Positions 12,621 to 24,052 of a stretch of DNA of 64,000 bases are shown here, in pieces; position 1 is the stretch's first letter, and the number at the start of each line of letters is the position of its first letter. The notes under the pieces were generated by a model, which worked only from the letters and a program-made list of their open reading frames with translations, did no database searches and was not told the DNA's origin. A program made the position numbers and the translations under genes. This DNA comes from Phorcus lineatus (lineage: Eukaryota; Mollusca; Gastropoda; Trochida; Trochidae). Location: NCBI GenBank assembly GCA_921293015.1, contig OV121087.1, positions 12,722,501-12,786,500 on the forward strand. Direction: 5' to 3'.

Positions 12621-14980
12621 CATAATGTTAACTGAACTCAAATCTACAATTAACTTACATCTTAATTTTTGGTTGTTTTCTAACAGCTTGTTTTGATATT
12701 ATGCGTAGTTAAATGTAAAAAACAAAGGCTTTTTTTTAAACAGCATATCTCATGAAATGAACTACCTTCTATAATCGTATATATAGTTAAATCACAACAT
12801 ACCTTACTATTTAGAAATACTTGTGGTTTTTATTCCCGATCACTTGAGACTACAAATTGCTTTTGTTTACCATGTTATCTTATTAAATACATATTCAAGC
12901 ATGCACTGCATAAAATCATCCATGCTATTATATTTTCAAGGATAAATTGGTGGCATAACATAGTTCATATGATTATGAATATGTATTCATTTGTCAGCAA
13001 TAACCAATGTATGATGCTTCTATAGCTTTTTCTACAACTGCATACCGAAACTATGTTCACATACCCGTTATCGTAGTGCAAATATCATATAAATTGGCAT
13101 GTCTTGAGGCATCGTAGCATTATGAAAAAACCCGTATATTTTTGCATTTTCAATACAGAGGAGAAGATCCATTGCACCTTTCCGCCGTATGCCATATTCA
13201 ACCGTTAACTGTAATAGTTTTTGGCAGGTCACTAAAGTGAACAGGGGTAATCATTTTGAAAACAGTAATTTTTATTTTTCTCTACAAAATCCTTAAAAGT
13301 GATTAACAGCTTTAAACACTAGTCATGTTTGTTTGTTTGCAACAAGTCAATATGATTTTGCTTCTCAGAGTGTATAAAAGGAATATTTTAATCGAAATTT
13401 TAGGAAATCGGAATTTTGAAAATGTGACCCCTTCTATCTTTTTAATCATGCCAACGAGACGGTCCGACAATAAATTTAAAAAATCGCTATTTTACATATT
13501 AACAACTGGTGATCCTATGTCAGTTCTGCTGAAGTTATTTGATTGGCATTCAATCCAAACCCAAATTACATGATATATGCACTAAGATACAGTAGTAAGT
13601 GAACAAACTTTTGATATGCAGCTGTACCAGTTAGGAAAAGATCATTTTATACATTCATCAATTTTATAAATCACCAGGATAAAGCTTTAGTAGAGCAAAG
13701 CAACACATTTAAAAGCTTATATGGAAAACCTTCGTGCATGTTGATGGAAATACTTTATGGAGATTTATCCAGAAATTCAAAATCAGGAGTGTACCCCACG
13801 GGGAGTGCATTTGTACTGAGAAACTGCATTAACGAATATCATATAAACCTTACAAACATGTTATTCTACTTCTTTAAGTCAACTATTTGAAAGTTGAAAT
13901 ATGCAATTATTACGGTAATGTTTGTGGTAGGTTTAAAACTTCCGATAGCTCTTGAATAGACTGATTCGATATTCAGAGAATGTGAGAAATGTCAACCTTT
14001 CAGATAAAAACGTTTAAAATAGCTGCCTGTCAAATGCTGGTTGATTTCAGATCAAAACAGATGGAAAATTGGTAACCGATCCCCTTTGGCTGGTTTGGAT
14101 TTTTTATAATAACCTAATGCCTTCTGGTTACATGGCTTGTCATAGTTTAAGAAGGGACGGTTTGTTATAAAATGAACTATAGATCTAAATCCCAATGATG
14201 TCAAAGACCAAAAAAAATAATTTGTGGTGTGCAATATGTTAAAATCATAAATAAAGTTGATATTGTTTAAACAAATCAGTATCTGTGATTTGTTTATATC
14301 GTATTTGTGTTACATAAAGTTTTCTAACAAAAACAAGACCTGACAGGGAAAAAATGGCTTATAAAAACCTTTGATCAAGCAGCACAAAACAGCTTAAGGA
14401 AATGGGTCTATATTGAGCAATCTTATCTTTTCTTTTTAATTGAAATTGAGGAGGTTTTCGTTTCACTCCTAGATAAAATGTTATATGCTCTCTTCCTATC
14501 ATGTCAAATTCTTAAGACACTTTTTAATATACACAGTTTCAATTAAAGTTCGAACGCACTAAAGAGCACAATAAAAAAAGGACGTAGCAATACACATTGT
14601 GCTTTTGTCAGCATACTAATGTACATTTTTTAGATTTCGAGCAGTTTAAAGAAAGAAACAGTTTTAATTTCTGTGAGTTTAATTTTTACATGTAAGGTAT
14701 AATAATTCATTGTTTCTAACTGACATTTGTATTTCATATCAAAAAGAGTAAATATGCTTCAGATTACAGAAGATAAGTTTGAGGAGTTGTCTGAAGTAAA
14801 AAGTTAATTTGTTTACATTTACATTAAGCTAATGTCAAAGTCAAGATGTAATATTGATATGAAAATCAGTGCTTTTTCGAGTTCATTGCCCTTTTCCTGC
14901 CAACAAACATTGATGTAAGCCACTGCAAGTTATTGTCATTCTTAAAATCTAAAGGCCAGTTTATCTATAAGATAAAACCG
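12620..14980. other. AT-rich DNA, nothing recognised
   Basis: Several 60-90 codon frames are seen, all with AT-driven composition and no motif. No repeat partner was identified by eye. Confidence 0.35.
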
Positions 14981-15964
14981 TCTCATGTTTGATAGCAAAT
15001 CGTCTTTTACACAGGAAAGACATAATAAAACTCAAACTGCAGGATTTTATTATGAAATTTAACGTCCTTTATCTGAAAAAGGTCAACATTAAGACGATCC
15101 GAACTGTAGACATTTCTAAAGATATAAATGTGCAAAAATGTCTCAGAACGGGGGACCTTTGGTTACTTAAGCTAACTCTCAGTAAAAAAAGTACAGCTGA
15201 TAACCCATATATATGTGTGTTTTATGTGGTAAATAGGTTGTCGAGCCAGACATCCTGATTATAGTATAAAAGGGTGTTTGTGTATTACTCTTAACCGACC
15301 CACTTAACTGTGCTTTAAGAGTACATGTGTCACAAATTGGTTCTGGAAAGATGTTTTGGTTGTGATTGCTTTTCTTTATGGTACTTTTTATAAAAGATTC
15401 AGAAATATGTTTTCATTTTAATCTGATTTATCCCTATTCTAGGATAATGTCATTTTTATCTTGGACGAATCTGACATAATTTATCATCAAACAACCTGAA
15501 TAGCTAAACCAAAAATAAGAGTTATATTACATGTGATTTAGAAACATGATATATAGTCATGGAATGACTGTCAGTATTTGAAATCTTCATGAAACAGACA
15601 AATATTTATTACATTTCCTCCTTTTCTTTTCGTCTATCATAACAAAGTTTTCTCATCTTTCTACGTAACTTGTATCCGAGAGATGGAATGAAAGTTGGCA
15701 AATTAATGATCACTTTTTAAGCAGTAAGATTTCACTGTCATATATCTCAAAGTGATATTAGACCTTGTGATCTCCTGTGCATGTCAGTTTTCATTGTCAT
15801 GCCTTTTACTACTGTTAACTAAAACGGATGTGCGCTAAATGTCAGGGTGTTCAACATTTATTGGTTCGCATTCTTTATAATTATCACATAAGCTGACCAT
15901 TTTCACTTACACGTTTCAAACGGAAGTACATATGTACAAATGAACATTTATATGGAAAATTCTA

Positions 15965-16165
15965 TTAATGAAATAGATGAAAAAGCTGCGTTTATAGAAG
16001 TGCAAAAAATGAAATGTTTTTCGGCAGACGAAACTTATTAATATGTCAGACCATGTCGAAAATAAGTTTCACTTTTTAAGTCTGTGAAAAGTTAAACAAT
16101 CTGCAGTCGCCATCGAGTCGGCGTGCATATCCTCCGCAAATTACATTGCAGATTTACAATCTACA
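15965..16165 (+). repeat. Dispersed repeat C, copy 2
   Basis: It contains GTTAAACAATCTGCAGTCGC followed by CATCGAGTCGGCG, the best-preserved form of the shared motif. It lies inside block E, and its inverted partner at 34.48-34.66 kb is in the mirrored block. Confidence 0.6.
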
Positions 16166-16481
16166 GAATTCATTTTCTATTACTAAAGGACAATAGTTGC
16201 TTCAGTTTTAGAAAACCAATTTATAAATTTAAGAAAGAAACAACTTACATTGATTTCTTTTTTTAAAAATATTCTTAAAATATACCTTGTCATACATGGG
16301 ATCTGCATATGGATACAATTTTTCTATGTCGTTTGTATCCCTATAATTTGGCGGTTATTCAAAGGTTATTTGTTTGTTGTGACTGTTCACATCTTGCATA
16401 CGTCATTACGATTGATATTTAAACCGACAGCCTATAACAATGATATTGGGAAGCAATGGATAGACATGATACATATGCGTA

Positions 16482-16484
<3 letters not shown>

Positions 16485-16518
<34 letters not shown>
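16485..16518. repeat. (AT)17 microsatellite
   Basis: Pure AT dinucleotide tract, left flank of the inverted-repeat/hammerhead structure. Confidence 0.95.
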
Positions 16519-16520
<2 letters not shown>

Positions 16521-16550
16521 AGTTGAATTGGTTCAAACGCAAGGTCACAT

Positions 16551-16750
16551 ATAGATTAAATATAACATACTTCACATAGTCGTTTGAAGAATCATTTTAA
16601 TCCGATACTAGTATTTTGTTATAAAAACGCTTGTAATGCGATGTTAACGATCATATCGTTTCATCCCTGATGAGTCAATACTATTGACGAAATACTAGTA
16701 TCGGATTAAAATGATTCTTCAAACGACTATGTGAAGTATGTTATATTTAA

Positions 16751-16757
<7 letters not shown>
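16551..16757. repeat. Perfect 68-bp inverted repeat around a 71-bp spacer
   Basis: The left arm 16551-16618 and right arm 16690-16757 are exact reverse complements over 68 bases by my base-by-base check. The spacer 16619-16689 holds the 5' half of a hammerhead ribozyme whose 3' half is in the right arm. (TA)n tracts lie outside both arms. Perfect identity implies a recent origin of the arms or gene conversion. A 43-bp piece of the right arm recurs at 31107-31149. In RNA the two arms would pair with each other and compete with the ribozyme fold. Confidence 0.92.
16652..16731 (+). ncRNA. Hammerhead self-cleaving ribozyme, type I with minimal stem III
   Basis: Both conserved core strands are present in order: CTGATGA at 16667-16673 and GAAA at 16689-16692. 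Stem II is GTCAAT (16674-16679) with ATTGAC (16683-16688), a perfect 6-bp helix with an ACT loop. Stem III is ATAC (16692-16695) with GTAT (16698-16701) around a two-base TA loop; its last T and C16702 supply the UH cleavage site. Stem I starts with ATCC (16663-16666) pairing GGAT (16703-16706). An internal loop follows, then a distal helix of CATATCGTTT (16652-16661) with AAACGA and TATG (16721-16731, one bulged C). Such short-stem-III type I hammerheads are known from Penelope-like elements and animal retrozymes. No reverse transcriptase or GIY-YIG domain lies nearby, so this copy is a non-coding fragment. Predicted cleavage is after C16702. Confidence 0.85.

Positions 16758-16823
<66 letters not shown>
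16753..16823. repeat. (TA)n microsatellite, about 70 bp
   Basis: Long pure TA tract directly abutting the right arm of the inverted repeat. The apparent open frames across it are repeat translation only. Confidence 0.95.
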
Positions 16824-17444
16824 AATGTATATATTCAATAGAGGTGAAGGATCGAACCTTTATTTCTTCCAGACTTGTTTCTCTGCATAGAAAAGATATG
16901 AATAGAGCACATGCAATTTTCAAACACAAGGTGTTCGACCATCCCCTAAAAATGTCCTTTTGAATCCTAGCTTTCAATTATTATTGAAAGCTGATATCTA
17001 AAAATTCTCTAGTTGATTTTGATTTTTTTATTTCCAGATTATATTGCCATATCGGTAGTATTTTGCTTTCGAAAGTTTATAGAATACTAGGCCCTTTATG
17101 AAACAGAAGATATATGCATTCATATTGAATAAATGACAGGGCCGATTAAACAAGCTCTGGGAAATAAAAAATAAATGATCTTATTCTTACAAAGTGGGTG
17201 AGATTGCATCTGATATTATGCACGTTTTAAATCAACTTATCTTTTGGTTAAGAACAGTCTTTTGACATTAAGCATCTTCTTAAAGTCAATGAATGCAGTC
17301 TAAAATTTACATATTATATGTTGTCTCTCTATAATGCATAAAAAATACATTCATTGTAAAATCATTCATTAGCCATGTCTAAAACTAGCTTGTGATTCAG
17401 CAACCTTGTCAAATACATATAATAGTGTCCATGTGCAATCTGGG

Positions 17445-17580
17445 AATGATCACAATCTGCAGATTGTTCGCTGATTGTTCGAACAATCTAGGAATTTTTT
17501 TCAATCCTAGATTGTTTAAACAATCTGCAGATTGTGAGAACTGAACAATCTGGGAATGATAACAATCTAGGAATTTGATT
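17445..17580. repeat. Cluster of short palindromes, left flank of minisatellite
   Basis: It contains repeated AACAATCT and AGATTGTT words in both orientations. There are perfect palindromes ACAATCTGCAGATTGT at 17452-17467 and 17520-17535, and AGATTGTTTAAACAATCT at 17509-17526. The same words recur at 18028-18105 on the other side of the 63-bp tandem repeat, so the minisatellite is bracketed by related palindromic DNA. Confidence 0.85.
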
Positions 17581-17601
17581 TTTGTCGAATATTTTGCATT
17601 A

Positions 17602-17931
17602 TAAAATGATAATTCTCCAGCTTATTTAGGTTTTTATCTCCTAGATTGTGAAGGGCTCACATATCGTCATAATGTCAAACTGAGGGATTATAGGGGTCGA
17701 TTCCATGATTGTGAAGGGCTCACACATAGTCATTATGTCAAATTGAGAGGGTATAGGGGTCGATTCTCAGAGTGTGAAGGGCTAACAGCTAGCCTTTATG
17801 AGTACAGGGGCCGATTCCTAGATTGTGATCGATTCTCTGCTCGCCTTTATGTCAAACTGAGAGAGTACGGGGGTCGATTCATAGAATGTGAAGGGTTCAC
17901 AGCTCGCCTACATATCAAACTGAGACGGTAA
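17602..17931 (+). CDS. Open frame through the minisatellite: 21-residue protein repeats (doubtful gene)
   Basis: One frame stays open from just after a TAA near 17600 to the TAA at 17929-17931 and encodes tandem 21-residue repeats of the form DCEGLTARLYVKLRG-YRGRFS. The 12-base deletion in the fourth spacing removes four codons and keeps the frame. Substitutions between units are often conservative in this frame (S/T, D/E, L/F). One more in-frame unit follows the stop, before a 5-base insertion breaks phase. The frame has TTG but no convincing ATG start, no recognised domain and no visible splice signals. It may be simply a non-coding minisatellite whose period happens to be divisible by three. 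Confidence 0.25.
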
Positions 17932-18020
17932 ATGGGTCGATTCTCTGATTGTGAAGGGATCACAGCGCACCTTCATTTCAAACTGAGAAGGTATACGAGT
18001 CAATTCCTTGCATTGATTGT
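17641..18020 (+). repeat. 63-bp minisatellite, six units plus the start of a seventh
   Basis: Units begin at the GATTGTGAAGGG-like word at 17644, 17707, 17770, 17821, 17884, 17947 and 18015. Spacings are 63, 63, 51, 63, 63 and 68. Each unit carries CTCACAGCTCGCC-TTATGTC, AAACTGAGAGGGTA and GGGGTCGATTC-like segments with scattered substitutions. The one short unit lost exactly 12 bases. The unit length is a multiple of three; see the embedded reading frame. Confidence 0.9.
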
Positions 18021-18027
18021 GAAGGTC

Positions 18028-18105
18028 GCACAATCTGCGATTGTTTAAACCATTTCGGAATGATGAAATATTCCTAGATTGTGAGCAAACAATCTGCAGA
18101 TTATG
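18028..18105. repeat. Palindrome cluster, right flank of minisatellite
   Basis: It holds CACAATCTGCGATTGTTTAAA, TTCCTAGATTGTGAG and AACAATCTGCAGATT, the same words as the left flank at 17445-17580. Together they suggest a foldback-type element or a satellite array edge. Confidence 0.7.
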
Positions 18106-18181
18106 ACATACCCCCGATTCTTCGTTATAAACATATTATTGACGTTGATATTTTTCTGTGTATGCTAAGAAATGTTATCAC

Positions 18182-18391
18182 TTAATAATTATTTGAATTA
18201 TTTGCTTTTCCACCTTTATGTACTGACACAACGATAGCCTTAGACCATTCCAATGCTATACAGCCAGGGTCAGATACATGATTAAAAATCTTACGAAGAG
18301 TTAGATTAATACGCCAGCCCCAGTCATGAAGATGTTTATCTATTAAGAACAGCTGTTTACTTCCTTTAAAAACCTTTAATAGCGGTTTCAA
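18182..18391 (-). pseudogene. LINE reverse transcriptase fragment (fingers region)
   Basis: The minus-strand frame ends in LRKIFNHVSDPGCIALEWSK followed by AIVVSVHKGGKANNSNNY. This matches the upstream RT segment of LINEs, where a target such as WSK-I-VP-HKKGD-NNP-NYR precedes the RT core. The frame stops right after NNY, before the RGISLL-type motif. It covers RT residues missing from the 5.3-6.4 kb copy, but it is a separate insertion about 12 kb away. It is a short remnant with no catalytic motif left. Confidence 0.65.
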
Positions 18392-18399
18392 CGTCTGTT

Positions 18400-19850
18400 A
18401 CAGCTGTGTGTGTTTGTTTAGAATCATATTAGCTAAAGTGTTTGTGTGCTGTGTGTATTTAAAATACTCTTACATTAACGTTTGGCTCATTGTCTATGCA
18501 GTATATAACATGTTAGTAATACGCAACAATGTTACTTGATGTATCAGACAAAGGGTTGAAATGTACAAAGCCTTAACATGTAGATGAATGTCATTAGAAT
18601 GCTTTATTTACTAATGAGAAAAAAATCATATGGGTACAAGTATGCAGCAAAGAGGTCTTTCTGGATCATTTATACTGGATCAATGAATGATCATCATAAG
18701 TAGATTAGAGTTTATATTGATTTGGTAATGTCATGAATGTTGTATACCCGTCCAGTAGAATATATTACGTTGAACCCTAACTTATGGTTTAAAATGTCAA
18801 CTTTTGCAAATTTGAAACACTGAGGACTTTTTAGAAGTTTTTTTCAAAGACGAATCTTAAATATGATTGCTTTAATATATTTCCCTATAGAATACCAATT
18901 TGGCTGTTTTGAAGAAAAGACGTGCCAAAGATGATGTGAGTTAATAACCTATTGAATATGAAAGAAATGTTGGGACTTCTTCCTCTACCACCCAAGACAG
19001 TAATTGTTGTGTACCAAGAAGATCACAAGAACCGATTACTTAATTGTAACATTAATTTTTTTTGCACTATATCTCTTTGTTAAGATTATTTCATGTCGAT
19101 TTCAATACAATCTATTGCAGATTCCCGGTTCGATCAACAATATGATAGTTTTCAATTTTAATTGATGTAACTATTGCCAAATTATTTTCAATTGATATTT
19201 TTTAAAAATCAATAAATAGTTGTACGAAATTTATAAGTTTTATCTCATGTGGACATTCAAATCTTTAAATTCAACCATTTTGATTGAACTCTGAAGCGGT
19301 TGCTTTGTGAAGAATGTAAAGAATCTCAAATGCCTTAAAGCCAGTTGTTGGTGATAACTGTTGCTCGGCGATAAATGGTTTCCTGTACAAGTTATTGGTT
19401 CTGATCACTATGTAGGTTAGAGATTATTCAGAACTGGGGATCTCCAGACTTTGCTACAGACTGACTATAATGGAATAAGGTTTACTCAAAACCATCCATT
19501 ATTTCATTTTTCATGGAAAACCAGTGTTTTAATCCCTTAAAACATCACCGTTGTCACAATATCAGAGATTATATATAAAAGATGTTTATAATGTTTATGT
19601 TAATAATTCACAGGACTACAAACAAGATAAGAGATATATTGTACTATTACAAAAACGGTAAGGTAGCAAACGAACTTTTTCCCTTCTTAACAGTTATACA
19701 ACTCTGTCATGACGAAAATGATTGGGAAAGACATGCAGTAAATATGTGGTACCTGATATTGGTTTTTTATTATAAAACATTTTATATGTAAAATTATCAA
19801 TTATATACTCAGTCTTGAAAATTTATCATCAAACGCATGCTGTTTTTTGT
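18400..19850. other. AT-rich DNA inside block E, nothing further recognised
   Basis: No open frame, tandem repeat or transposon motif was found by eye. Confidence 0.35.
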
Positions 19851-20989
19851 ATTAAGAAGCATTCAATGGGTATATTTGAAAACAACCCACGGTTAGCAGA
19901 GCAGTTCAGTTAATAACATAGGTTTTATGTGGTGTAGTGTTTGCCGAATAGCGAACCCAGACATCGTGATTACAGAATAACAGAGAGACTGTTTGTTTGT
20001 TTATAGGAACCAAACACAATTACCTGTAGGTTTGTATAAACTGTAAACAGTTAACATTTGCTTACATATTTACTTTTGCAATATACATCTTCTGACCCTA
20101 TTTCTTCAGTTAAATGTAATCGTTCATTCTTCATAATACAAGTATAACACAAAAATATAATGTTAAAAAAGGGTTTGGAAATTAGGAGAAATTTTGGATC
20201 ATAATGTCGTTGATCCTCCATTACAGTTTATTCCTATGTAATAATTTTGTTTTTTTCCCCATTTCAACATATATATTTAACAAATTCAAAATACAAATGG
20301 GTGTATAACAGAATATGTCTTTCTTTAATCTTTAGTTTCTTCTTTAGTTTTATAGTATTTCGAATTCAAGGCATATACAGATCGATCCTAGAATCCTTCT
20401 GAAGTTTTGAACTCTTCAAAGACTAATACTAATGGCTGCCTGCATGGATGTTTGTTATCTAGACTGCAAATAAACAACTTGCAGGTCGGGAAAATGTCTG
20501 TAATAAAGGCAAATAACCTTTGTGTAAGTGACGGAAACATCTGTTTTAAAAAAAAGACATATAGATTATCAGTTGTTCCTTATTGTATCGTTCAGGATTT
20601 TGTTAAGACAATGTCTAGGTTTATTGTCGACCTAAAGCTTTACGTCTTTTGTACCTCAAATATACGTACATGTGTATATGATTGAAATAAAGACTCTGTT
20701 ATCGATGCCACCACGGAGTCAAGTACTCGGTTCGCTGGTCAATTTCCAAAGGATCTCCTTGAAAGTTTCTCTTTACCAAATGCAGTGGTATGTACATCAT
20801 CTCAATTATTGAATCTTAAGCTGTATGTGTATCAATACTGAAGAGATATTTAAACTAAACGCCTCAAGATAATTAACAATTCAATTATCGCTCTAAGACA
20901 ATCTACTTATACAATGGATGCCTTTTTCTTTTTAAATACAATTACAAAGAAAAACCAAACAAGATCCAAATTTTTCGCATTGATAGTAG

Positions 20990-21198
20990 CGCCTAACTAA
21001 GGCAAGGATGTATTCTACTTACTATTGGCAGCGTCAGACAAACAACTACAGGCATAGAACATGCCGAGTAATACCAGACGTCGTGATCTTTGAACTCTAG
21101 CTGAACATGCTTCGAGTAATTTGTAGTGTCAAAATCGAGGCCCTTGTTTGATTCAAACCAAGAACTAAGAGTCGAACACACATCACTAGACCAATCCA
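20990..21198 (-). mobile_element. tRNA-derived SINE, copy 1
   Basis: Read on the minus strand, the 5' end has a pol III A-box-like GGTCTAGTGATG (complement of 21181-21192) and a B-box-like GGTTTGAATC (complement of 21150-21159), the layout of a tRNA head. The body follows with GATCACGACGTCTGGTATTA and GGCATGTTCTATGCCTG. The same body appears at 21.25-21.33, 40.38-40.61 and 45.67-45.90 kb, always on the minus strand. There is no coding capacity. The SINE family name is unknown to me. Confidence 0.65.
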
Positions 21199-21249
21199 AC
21201 AACTTACTTGTCTCAACAGCGTATCAACTCACCCACTAACTCTCGGTAA

Positions 21250-21400
21250 TATAATGCCTACTTTACCGATTAATATCAGACGTCTTGATCAATGAAATCT
21301 AGTCTATCATGCTTGTGTAACACGTAGTGTGATAATTGTTACATTTAAGTTCACTAGATGCTACGGTACAAATCCTTCTGGTGGACTTGCGGGTTTCGTA
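21250..21400 (-). mobile_element. tRNA-derived SINE, degraded copy 2
   Basis: It carries GCCTACTTTACCGATTAATA then TCAGACGTCTTGATCAATGA (plus strand), matching the 3' body of the SINE at 45.67 kb. The tRNA-like head is not clearly preserved. It lies directly beside copy 1. Confidence 0.5.
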
Positions 21401-21984
21401 TGCACACTCTCAATGAGAAAGCGCCGGTGCTGACTTTTGCGACGACTTGTCCATTTACTTTTCGAGACTACAGATAACAACTCCTTATTCTGTATGGATT
21501 GCTGACACACTTTTTAATTGTTGAATGATAGACTTCGAAACAAATACCTTTCTGTTTATTGTTCAGTTCAATCATCGAGATAGTGTTCTGAAACAGATAT
21601 TTCATAAGTTGCAGCATAATAATTAAAAGGTTTGCAAACATGCCAGAAATTCATCGACTAAAATATTTTGCTAAATATAATGGTACTTTCTTGAATTATT
21701 CTAGCAAGCTGATATTTTACAGAAAGTAGATTAAAGGTTTGCCAATGAGAGATTTGTCCTTTTCAAAACGAGAGTTGCAAAATTTGATCTCGTAAATTAC
21801 GGGGATGGAAGTTTTTTCACTAAGCAAAATCATTCCTCATTAATTTTCAATAAAAATGATGGTCTTTCGACACTTTTGTAAAGATCGTACTGGTATTATA
21901 AAAACAAAAAACAAAATGCTATCTCAAGTGCTTTGGATAAATATATTCTTAAAAAATTTGGATTTCAATAATCAATTTTTTTTA

Positions 21985-22150
21985 AAATCGCCATTATAAG
22001 AAATGGCACAAGCAACTTTTTCCAGACAGATTGATCTGTCATTCCATGTCCAATATATGTTCCACCTTTTTATGTCTTTGACAAGTTGAACAATCTGTAG
22101 CTGCCATTCAGTCGACCAGTGTTTTTCAGGACATTTCATGATATGTTTTA
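21985..22150 (+). repeat. Dispersed repeat C, copy 3
   Basis: It contains CAGATTGATCTGTC, TGTCCAATAT, CTTTGACAAGTTGAACAATC and TGTAGCTGCCATTCAGTCGAC. It is closest to the copy at 46.53-46.65 kb, as expected since both lie in block A. Confidence 0.6.
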
Positions 22151-24052
22151 TCAAAGCATACGGAACTCGTTACTGTACAATTGTTGTCAATGACAACGGA
22201 TATTAAGAACAAATATCAGCAGTTTTTGAGTGAAGTAAACAACTCAAACTGATTTTTGTCTGCAAATGGCTGAATTTTTTTTAGAAATGGTTTCTCTTTC
22301 TATTAACTTGTGTCGAAAGTCTTTATGTTTCATATGTTAACCAACTACATAAATCACTGCAATTCTAATTAAACTATAACATGCAGCAAAATCGAGGAGA
22401 ATAAAGCAACAAACGTCTAACGTTTGAGCTTTGAGCTTTCAATTTAACGCTTAACAAGCAATACTTGATCTTCATGACCTTGCATGTGCGACTGTTGGGA
22501 GCTAATTGTTATTGATTAATAAATGATAAAGACGCATTCAAGCCTCCCTCTTAGAGGGTACAATCTGAAATACTTCTGATAAGGTACAATCTGAAATACC
22601 GCTGCACGTGCTGTTCGTCCCCTCGACGTCTCATCTTGCGGTCACAAAGAGCACATGCAGACTTGTAACAGTTCCGATCCACTCAAAAGGAGGCTGGTAA
22701 TATTGTGGATTTCACTTAATTTGATTTCTTTTATTATTTCTTTTATGACTAACGGCTAAAGTCATCTTAACATTTCTGTCCCAAATCCGTATCCGCTGAC
22801 ATAGACCCGTGTCTTAAATCAAGCCCCTTACTGATAGGCTGGTCTTTAAATCATTAACACACTTTGCCTAACGTCATTAAGTCATTTCAGACAGGTAAAT
22901 CAGCTATCAAAAGAATGTATCCATCAGAGATTGACGAATTAGAAACATTGAAGTCAGTGTGTAAATAAAACTATTTTATATCTGGCACAGTTATCTATTG
23001 ATTACAGCGAAAACGTTTGAATAACTTCTACGGAAATGTCTGAATCTTTTTTTCTTTGAACAAGTTGTCCTCACCAGCGATGATGTATGTTTTGGATCAA
23101 CTTTACTCATTTAGAAACATCGTTCAGACAGAAAAAAGACCTGTAAAATTAAGTTTCAATGAATCATCAGATGTGATCGATTTGAATTCACAAGGGGAGT
23201 AACTGAAGTGAATGTGAAAGTAATATGGCAGCTCGACGCCGTAACTCTACAGGAAAGGAAATTAATAAGGAAAAGCAATGAAGTTTGGAAATCCGTCTAA
23301 CTTTCGCGCGTGTTAAGACAGACGTTTTCTTCACTGAAATACGCTGCAGCTATTTCGCGTTTACCCATTGAATACGTTTAATAGGGTCAGTGCCTGGGTA
23401 TAATAATGGGTTTATCATTGTTACTCTTGTTAAAGGCACTGGAGCTGACCAATATTTCAAAAGTACAACTAATGCACAGATCGTTCAATTCTCGCGATAT
23501 TACTAATGTTACTTAGGTAATCTGCCTTATAAGTTATCTAGCAAATATTTAATTATTCAGGTTATAAATTTCACTAGAAATATCTAATGCAACGTTGAAT
23601 CAAATCCGCATGAAGTATGATATTAGGAATATTCTAATTTTCCTTGGGCCAGAAAAGACAAAACGGCAGCCACTATCTAATTCATAAACATGCTAATAGT
23701 ATCTTAATGAAATCGGTTAAGTAATGCTTTATCAAAAATGTATCATCTTTTCTTCTCAGTTCAGAGTTTAGGTAACTGCACACATTACTAGTTCAGCCGT
23801 TTTCAACTCTCCTTATTTTGCCTTTTGGGCAAAGCTGACCATTGATCTTATAATCCTCTGAGCCGCCTGCGGCTGTCGTAACTTGTTCATTACTGTTTAC
23901 AGGTCAAATTTTAAGGATACATTCTTTTTGCATTAATAGAAAGTTTAAGTCAGTGTCTATGCTCCCATATGCCTTAAGGTAGCTAATTCAAACAGTAAAA
24001 GCGTGCTATAGAGCCTTTACATGTGTACCGAGGTTTCATGTGTTAAAGATAA

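Larger units (their letters stand above)
14990..20092 (+). repeat. Block E, present inverted at 29.27-36.37 kb
   Basis: Three anchors recur in reverse order on the opposite strand. About 15.00-15.33 matches 36.04-36.37 (AAAACTCA-CTGCAGGATTTT, TTTTATGTGG, AAAAGGGTGTTTG-like words). About 15.89-16.23 matches 34.34-34.70 (ATCCTCCGCAAATTA, TTACTAAAGGACAAT, GCTTCAGTTT). About 19.86-20.09 matches 29.27-29.52 (ACAACCCACG, AGAGCAG, TGTTTGCC, ACTTTTGCAAT). Their order and spacing define one large inverted duplication. The inner parts (minisatellite, microsatellites, Tc1) differ between copies. Confidence 0.7.

Noticed and set aside
16250..16977. 109- and 76-codon ORFs on either side of the hammerhead locus
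   Set aside because: Both gain their length from Ile/Tyr runs through (TA)n tracts.
17641..18020. CRISPR-like array
   Set aside because: Units are contiguous tandem repeats without unique spacers, in an animal-type genome.
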